The notes beneath the pieces were generated by a model, which saw only the letters and a program-made list of their open reading frames with translations, had not been told where the DNA came from and made no database searches. DNA of 64,000 nucleotides from Psychrobacillus sp. OK028 (GTDB lineage Bacteria; Bacillota; Bacilli; Bacillales_A; Planococcaceae). The position numbers and the translations under genes were made by a program. Location: the NCBI RefSeq assembly GCF_900103605.1, contig NZ_FNHY01000003.1:186001-250000 (forward strand), given 5' to 3'. This document shows, in pieces, positions 60,535 to 64,000 of the stretch. Position 1 is the first letter of the stretch. Each line of letters starts with the position of its first letter.

Positions 60535-62541
60535 ATGGGTAAATCTATAAAATGGAAGATAATTATTACGGTCATTGCTCTTATTATTGTGAGTATGATA
60601 CCGCTAATATTAATCAGTACGAGTACAATTAGTAATAAGACGGAAAACGAATTAATCGATCAGAGTCAGGTTATAGTCAATGAAATGTCAGCAACAATTC
60701 AGAATTATTTAGCTGCCTATGAAAAAGGAATACTGCAACTATCGACTTCCAATGATATAGTAGAATTTACGAATAGTGCTAAAGTTACTGATGAGGTTTT
60801 AGCCAATCAATTAGAGAAAAATTTAGACACTAGATTTAATGAATTTAATTCTTTATATGATGCAGTGGCTTCTGTCTATATAGCCCTCCCGGATAAAACG
60901 ATCGAAATAATTCCAGAGGCTGATCTAGGTGCAGGTTTTGATCCTACATCGAGGGAATGGTATAAAAATGCTGTTTCCAACAAAGAAAATTTCACCTGGT
61001 CTAAACCCTTTGTGGATGTTGCTACTGGAGAATATGCAATTTCAGGTGCTAAAGCTGTTATCAGCGATGGGCAAGTGGTAGGTGTTCTTGCTATTGATAT
61101 TTTACTGTCGAAGTTAACAGAAACAGTCGCAAATAGTGAGTTAGGTTATGAAGGTTATCCGATTATTGTGGATGCGGATGGTAATGCTATTGTTCATCCG
61201 ACCTTATTTGGTGAAAATCTATCTGAGCATTCAGCTGTTAAGGAAATGCTTAATAGTTCTTCTGAAAGTGGTGAGATACATGACGCAACTGAAGGAACCA
61301 ATAAAATTACTGTATTTACAACCTTACCAGGACTGGATTGGAAGCTAGGAGCGGTTTATGATGAGAAAAAGATAAATCAAACAGCAGATAGTATTCGTAC
61401 TTTATTAATAATAATTATATTAGCAATCGAGGCAGTAGTAGTAATTGTCTTGTATTTCATCATCAGTCATATTTTAAAACCAATTGAGCACCTGAAAAAA
61501 TTAATGGATTCAATAGCTGAAGGGGATTTAACAGTTCAAGCAAATATAAAATCTAAAGATGAAATAGGTCAGTTAGCTACAAACTTTAATAAAATGGCTA
61601 CAAGTATGAATGAAATAATACAAGTAGTAAAAGAGTCTGCTAGTGATGTGCAATCCAATTCCGAAAGCTTAAGTGCAGTTGCAGAGGAAACAAATGCTTC
61701 TGCAGAGCAAGTATCTTTAGCTGTTAGTGAAATTGCTGAAGGTGCCTCGAAATCTGCAGAAGATGCAGGAGAAGTTACGGAGAGCTCCGTTCACTTAAGT
61801 GAGCAAATCAATCTGATCAATGAAAAGTCAGTCGTGATGACTGATATAGCTACAAAAGCGAATTCCATGAATTCAAATGGACAAAGTCAAATGAGAGAAT
61901 TAAAATCATCATTCGAAAATTGGGAGTCTAACCTCACTTCAATGTCTTCTTTATTTTCAACATTAGAAGTAAGAGTAAAAGCCATTGGTGGGGTAATGGA
62001 AACAATTATGGAAATCTCTGCACAAACGAATCTACTCGCGTTGAATGCAAGCATAGAAGCTGCTCGTGCTGGTGAACATGGTAAAGGATTTGCTGTTGTA
62101 GCGGATGAAGTGAGAAAACTTGCAGAGCAATCGGCAAAAGCAACAGAGGAAGTTAAACAAACTATTACAGAGCTACAGAGTGAATCGCAAATCGTTGGGA
62201 ATCAAATGATAGACACTATTAAAACGTTCCGAGAACAAGGATCTGTTGTTCTTGATACAGAAGCTACATTCAGTGAAATATCATTATTGATGAATAATTT
62301 GCAAGCTTCTATTGATTCCGTTTCAGTAGAAATCGAGCAGGTTTCTAATTATAAAGATCAAGTTGTTGATACAATTCAAGTTATGGCAGCAACATCGGAG
62401 CAAACTGCCGCAGCATGTGAGGAAGTAAGTGCTTCCTCCGATGAGCAATTACGAGCAATTCAATCGGTGGCAGAAGCGTCAGAGACATTAACAAGCTTGA
62501 GCGAAAAATTAGCGGATGCAGTAAATCGATTCAAAGTTTAA
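60535..62541 (+). CDS. Methyl-accepting chemotaxis protein with a dCache sensor
   Basis: 668-residue chemoreceptor. Transmembrane helix 1 (about 7-29), an extracellular double-Cache domain (about 35-275), helix 2 (about 287-308), HAMP (about 308-362) and the signalling domain follow. The hairpin tip [20 protein letters not shown] is intact. [11 protein letters not shown], a W-S-K-P segment, a TGEYAIS Tyr and a VLAIDI Asp resemble the amino-acid-binding dCache signature, so an amino-acid ligand is plausible (inference). ATG 60535 is preferred, as GAAGGAAG lies seven bases upstream; 60529 is closer. A sigma-D promoter precedes it. Confidence 0.94.
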   Translation: MGKSIKWKIIITVIALIIVSMIPLILISTSTISNKTENELIDQSQVIVNEMSATIQNYLAAYEKGILQLSTSNDIVEFTNSAKVTDEVLANQLEKNLDTRFNEFNSLYDAVASVYIALPDKTIEIIPEADLGAGFDPTSREWYKNAVSNKENFTWSKPFVDVATGEYAISGAKAVISDGQVVGVLAIDILLSKLTETVANSELGYEGYPIIVDADGNAIVHPTLFGENLSEHSAVKEMLNSSSESGEIHDATEGTNKITVFTTLPGLDWKLGAVYDEKKINQTADSIRTLLIIIILAIEAVVVIVLYFIISHILKPIEHLKKLMDSIAEGDLTVQANIKSKDEIGQLATNFNKMATSMNEIIQVVKESASDVQSNSESLSAVAEETNASAEQVSLAVSEIAEGASKSAEDAGEVTESSVHLSEQINLINEKSVVMTDIATKANSMNSNGQSQMRELKSSFENWESNLTSMSSLFSTLEVRVKAIGGVMETIMEISAQTNLLALNASIEAARAGEHGKGFAVVADEVRKLAEQSAKATEEVKQTITELQSESQIVGNQMIDTIKTFREQGSVVLDTEATFSEISLLMNNLQASIDSVSVEIEQVSNYKDQVVDTIQVMAATSEQTAAACEEVSASSDEQLRAIQSVAEASETLTSLSEKLADAVNRFKV

Positions 62542-62606
62542 AAGAAGTTGAATAATTTGAAAACAAATGTTACTATTCACTAGTAAAGAACAATATAATT
62601 TAATAA

Positions 62607-62713
62607 CTCTTATCAAGAGAAGCTGAGGGACATGGCCCGTTGAAGCTTCAGCAACCTCTGACTCGTCAGGAAGGTGCTAACTCCTACAAGATAATTTCTT
62701 GAAAGATAAGAAT
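62607..62713 (+). promoter_or_regulatory. SAM-I riboswitch (S-box) controlling metA
   Basis: P1 is formed by CTTATC (62609-62614) and GATAAG (62705-62710). The conserved core reads AAGAGAAGCTGAGGGA, GGCCCG, TTGAAGCTTCAGCAACC and AAGGTGCTAACTCC, followed by TTGAAAGATAAG, as in S-box leaders. SAM binding should favour the terminator at 62730-62766 and switch metA off. TATAAT at 62594-62599 with a weak -35 is the likely promoter. Confidence 0.95.
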
Positions 62714-62729
62714 GGAGAGCAAAACGTTC

Positions 62730-62766
62730 ACCCTCTTTTCTTATTTAATAGGAAAAGAGGGTTTTT
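62730..62766 (+). terminator. Riboswitch-controlled terminator
   Basis: ACCCTCTTTTC (from 62730) and GAAAAGAGGGT (to about 62762), with a T-run. It lies 23 bases before the metA start. Confidence 0.88.
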
Positions 62767-62788
62767 AAATATAAAGGAGGAGAACAAT

Positions 62789-63697
62789 TTGCCAATAAAT
62801 ATTCCAAAACAATTGCCGGCAGCTGAACATCTAAAAAAAGAGAAAATATTTATCATGGATACCGATCGAGCAATAGCCCAAGATATACGTCCATTAAACA
62901 TTATTATTTTAAATCTGATGCCCGAAAAAGAGAAAACCGAACTTCAATTACTAAGATTATTAGGAAACACATCACTACAAGTAAATGTGACTTTTTTACA
63001 TATGGCAACACATGATTCAAAAAATGTAAGTAAAACTCATTTGGATACTTTCTATACGACGTTCAAAGATATTAAACACCGAAAATATGATGGAATGATT
63101 ATCACTGGTGCGCCCATCGAGCATTTACAATTTGAAGATGTTAATTATTGGAGTGAAATGACTGAAATAATGGATTGGTCCAAAACGCATGTGACATCCG
63201 TTCTTCATATTTGTTGGGGAGCACAGGCGGCTCTTTATCATCACTATGGAATTGGAAAATACGACTTACCGAAAAAATGCTTTGGGGTGTTTAATCATAG
63301 TTTAACTGATCCAACGGTACGTTTAGTTAGAGGATTTAATGATGAGTTTAATGCACCGGTGTCTCGTTACACAGCTGTGTCCTACGAGGAGATTAAACAA
63401 GACGACCGATTGAGATTACTATCAAGTTCAGTGGATGCAGGTGTTTTCCTCGTAATATCCAAAGATAAAAAGCATATTATGATTACTGGTCACTTAGAAT
63501 ATGATGCCACGACACTTGCTGACGAATATGAAAGAGACATCCATAAAGGGGTAGAGATTGACGTTCCGGAAAACTATTATGCCAACGATGATCCATCACA
63601 AAAACCAAAGAACTCTTGGCGCTCTCATACTCATCTGTTATTTTCTAATTGGTTGAACTATTATGTGTACCAAGAAACTCCTTATGAATGGGAATAA
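62789..63697 (+). CDS. metA: Homoserine O-acetyltransferase MetA (acetyl-CoA type)
   Basis: 302-residue MetA-family enzyme for the first committed step of methionine synthesis. The nucleophile Cys lies in [13 protein letters not shown] (near 142), and catalytic His and Glu are in HLEYD. Glu at the position after TGAPI (TGAPIEHL) is the residue associated with acetyl-CoA rather than succinyl-CoA use, so acetyltransferase is preferred. The TTG at 62789 has AAAGGAGGAG upstream, giving the typical start PINIPKQLP; in-frame sequence before it is riboswitch leader. Regulated by the S-box. Confidence 0.95.
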   Translation: MPINIPKQLPAAEHLKKEKIFIMDTDRAIAQDIRPLNIIILNLMPEKEKTELQLLRLLGNTSLQVNVTFLHMATHDSKNVSKTHLDTFYTTFKDIKHRKYDGMIITGAPIEHLQFEDVNYWSEMTEIMDWSKTHVTSVLHICWGAQAALYHHYGIGKYDLPKKCFGVFNHSLTDPTVRLVRGFNDEFNAPVSRYTAVSYEEIKQDDRLRLLSSSVDAGVFLVISKDKKHIMITGHLEYDATTLADEYERDIHKGVEIDVPENYYANDDPSQKPKNSWRSHTHLLFSNWLNYYVYQETPYEWE

Positions 63698-63869
63698 ATT
63701 GATTGTTCACTTGCTTGTAGATTAGTTTTAATGGAAACATTTAAAGTTAATACAGATCTTAGTAGATTAGTTATATTTAAAGTATGGATAACAACTCCAA
63801 AGTTAAAAGACCTGTCGGATTCCACAGCAAAATCTTTTTTGAAGGTCTCAGCAAGTAAATAAGGAGGAA

Positions 63870-64000
63870 ATGATGAGTTACATACAAACAATTCGAAAGT
63901 TAATTGGAAATGAAATGCTTATGACTGTAGGTTGTGGAATTATAATTGAAAAAGAAAATAAGATTTTATTACAACATCGTACGGATCGAGATGTATGGGG
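63870..64000 (+). CDS. NUDIX hydrolase, 3' end cut off by the window
   Basis: The visible part reads MMSYIQTIRKLIGNEMLM, followed by TVGCGIIIEKENKILLQHRTDRDVWG. This is the N-terminal strand region of a NUDIX hydrolase, just before the Nudix box, which lies beyond the window. Substrate (nucleotide diphosphate derivative) unknown. AAGGAGG precedes the double ATG; the second ATG (63873) is equally likely. No terminator is visible between metA and this gene (63698-63869). Confidence 0.8.
   Translation, partial: MMSYIQTIRKLIGNEMLMTVGCGIIIEKENKILLQHRTDRDVW

Overview
The window is a chromosomal segment of a low-GC, endospore-forming Firmicute. Many neighbourhoods match Bacillus subtilis (brxA-ypiP-ypjP-thyA-dfrA, ypmR-ypmS-msrA-msrB, yozE-deoD-ctpA, odhAB with yojN-yojO, ku-ligD, xpaC-yaaN, yraG/yraF-adhB). 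TTG starts, strong AGGAGG ribosome sites and U-tailed hairpin terminators are frequent. The mixture of gene order and intergenic repeats suggests a Planococcaceae/Caryophanaceae relative (my guess is Psychrobacillus or Lysinibacillus-like); this is inference, with no 16S rRNA in the window. No intact prophage, insertion sequence or CRISPR array is visible.

Layout. 1-7000: thiol and folate/dTMP genes (bacilliredoxin, methyltransferase, YpjP, ThyA, DHFR), then DegV, the YpmR lipase-like lipoprotein, YpmS and the MsrA/MsrB pair. 7000-7690 is gene-free and holds a GC-rich dispersed repeat and a large palindromic element. 7690-14570: chemotaxis receptor, YozE, DeoD, CtpA, a CobW-type GTPase and a CAP-domain secreted protein. 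14570-22000: a 21-bp-period repeat array, MATE pump, a second MurG-like enzyme, a GNAT with a tRNA-like leader, a PAS-GGDEF protein and an ArlRS-like two-component pair. 22200-26300: 2-oxoglutarate dehydrogenase E1/E2. 26490-37400: small membrane and lipoproteins, the NHEJ pair Ku/LigD, MoxR-VWA pair YojN/YojO, GNAT, XpaC/YaaN, a degenerate acylphosphatase and a cold-shock gene with a structured leader. 37450-45460: STAS protein, lipoprotein, DUF1232, an M3 peptidase, a membrane protein/XRE regulator/DUF4386 operon and a YkpA-like ABC-F protein.

45470-46250 is decayed DNA with a probable integrase tail. 46255-50511 is a spore germinant receptor operon (A, C, B and a small D-like subunit), divergent from coat-protein genes and adhB at 50732-52478, so this region is dedicated to spores. 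A bacterial Yellow/MRJP-family protein, a decayed stretch, a second MsrA, an LCP cell-wall ligase, an AI-2E family permease and a small arrestin-like protein follow. The right end carries an ABC-F gene behind an upstream small ORF and terminator, a dCache chemoreceptor with a sigma-D-type promoter, metA under a SAM-I riboswitch, and the start of a NUDIX gene cut by the window edge.

The most interesting signals are the putative ribosome-mediated attenuator before the ABC-F gene (58254-58508), the 21-bp-period TACTCTCG array (14629-14739), the tRNA-like structured segment (17905-17993), the palindromic element at 7501-7622, the terminator-like leader of the cold-shock gene, and an unannotated 25-residue membrane peptide at 1267-1344. 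I did not find a clearly new multi-gene system; most coding content belongs to known families.
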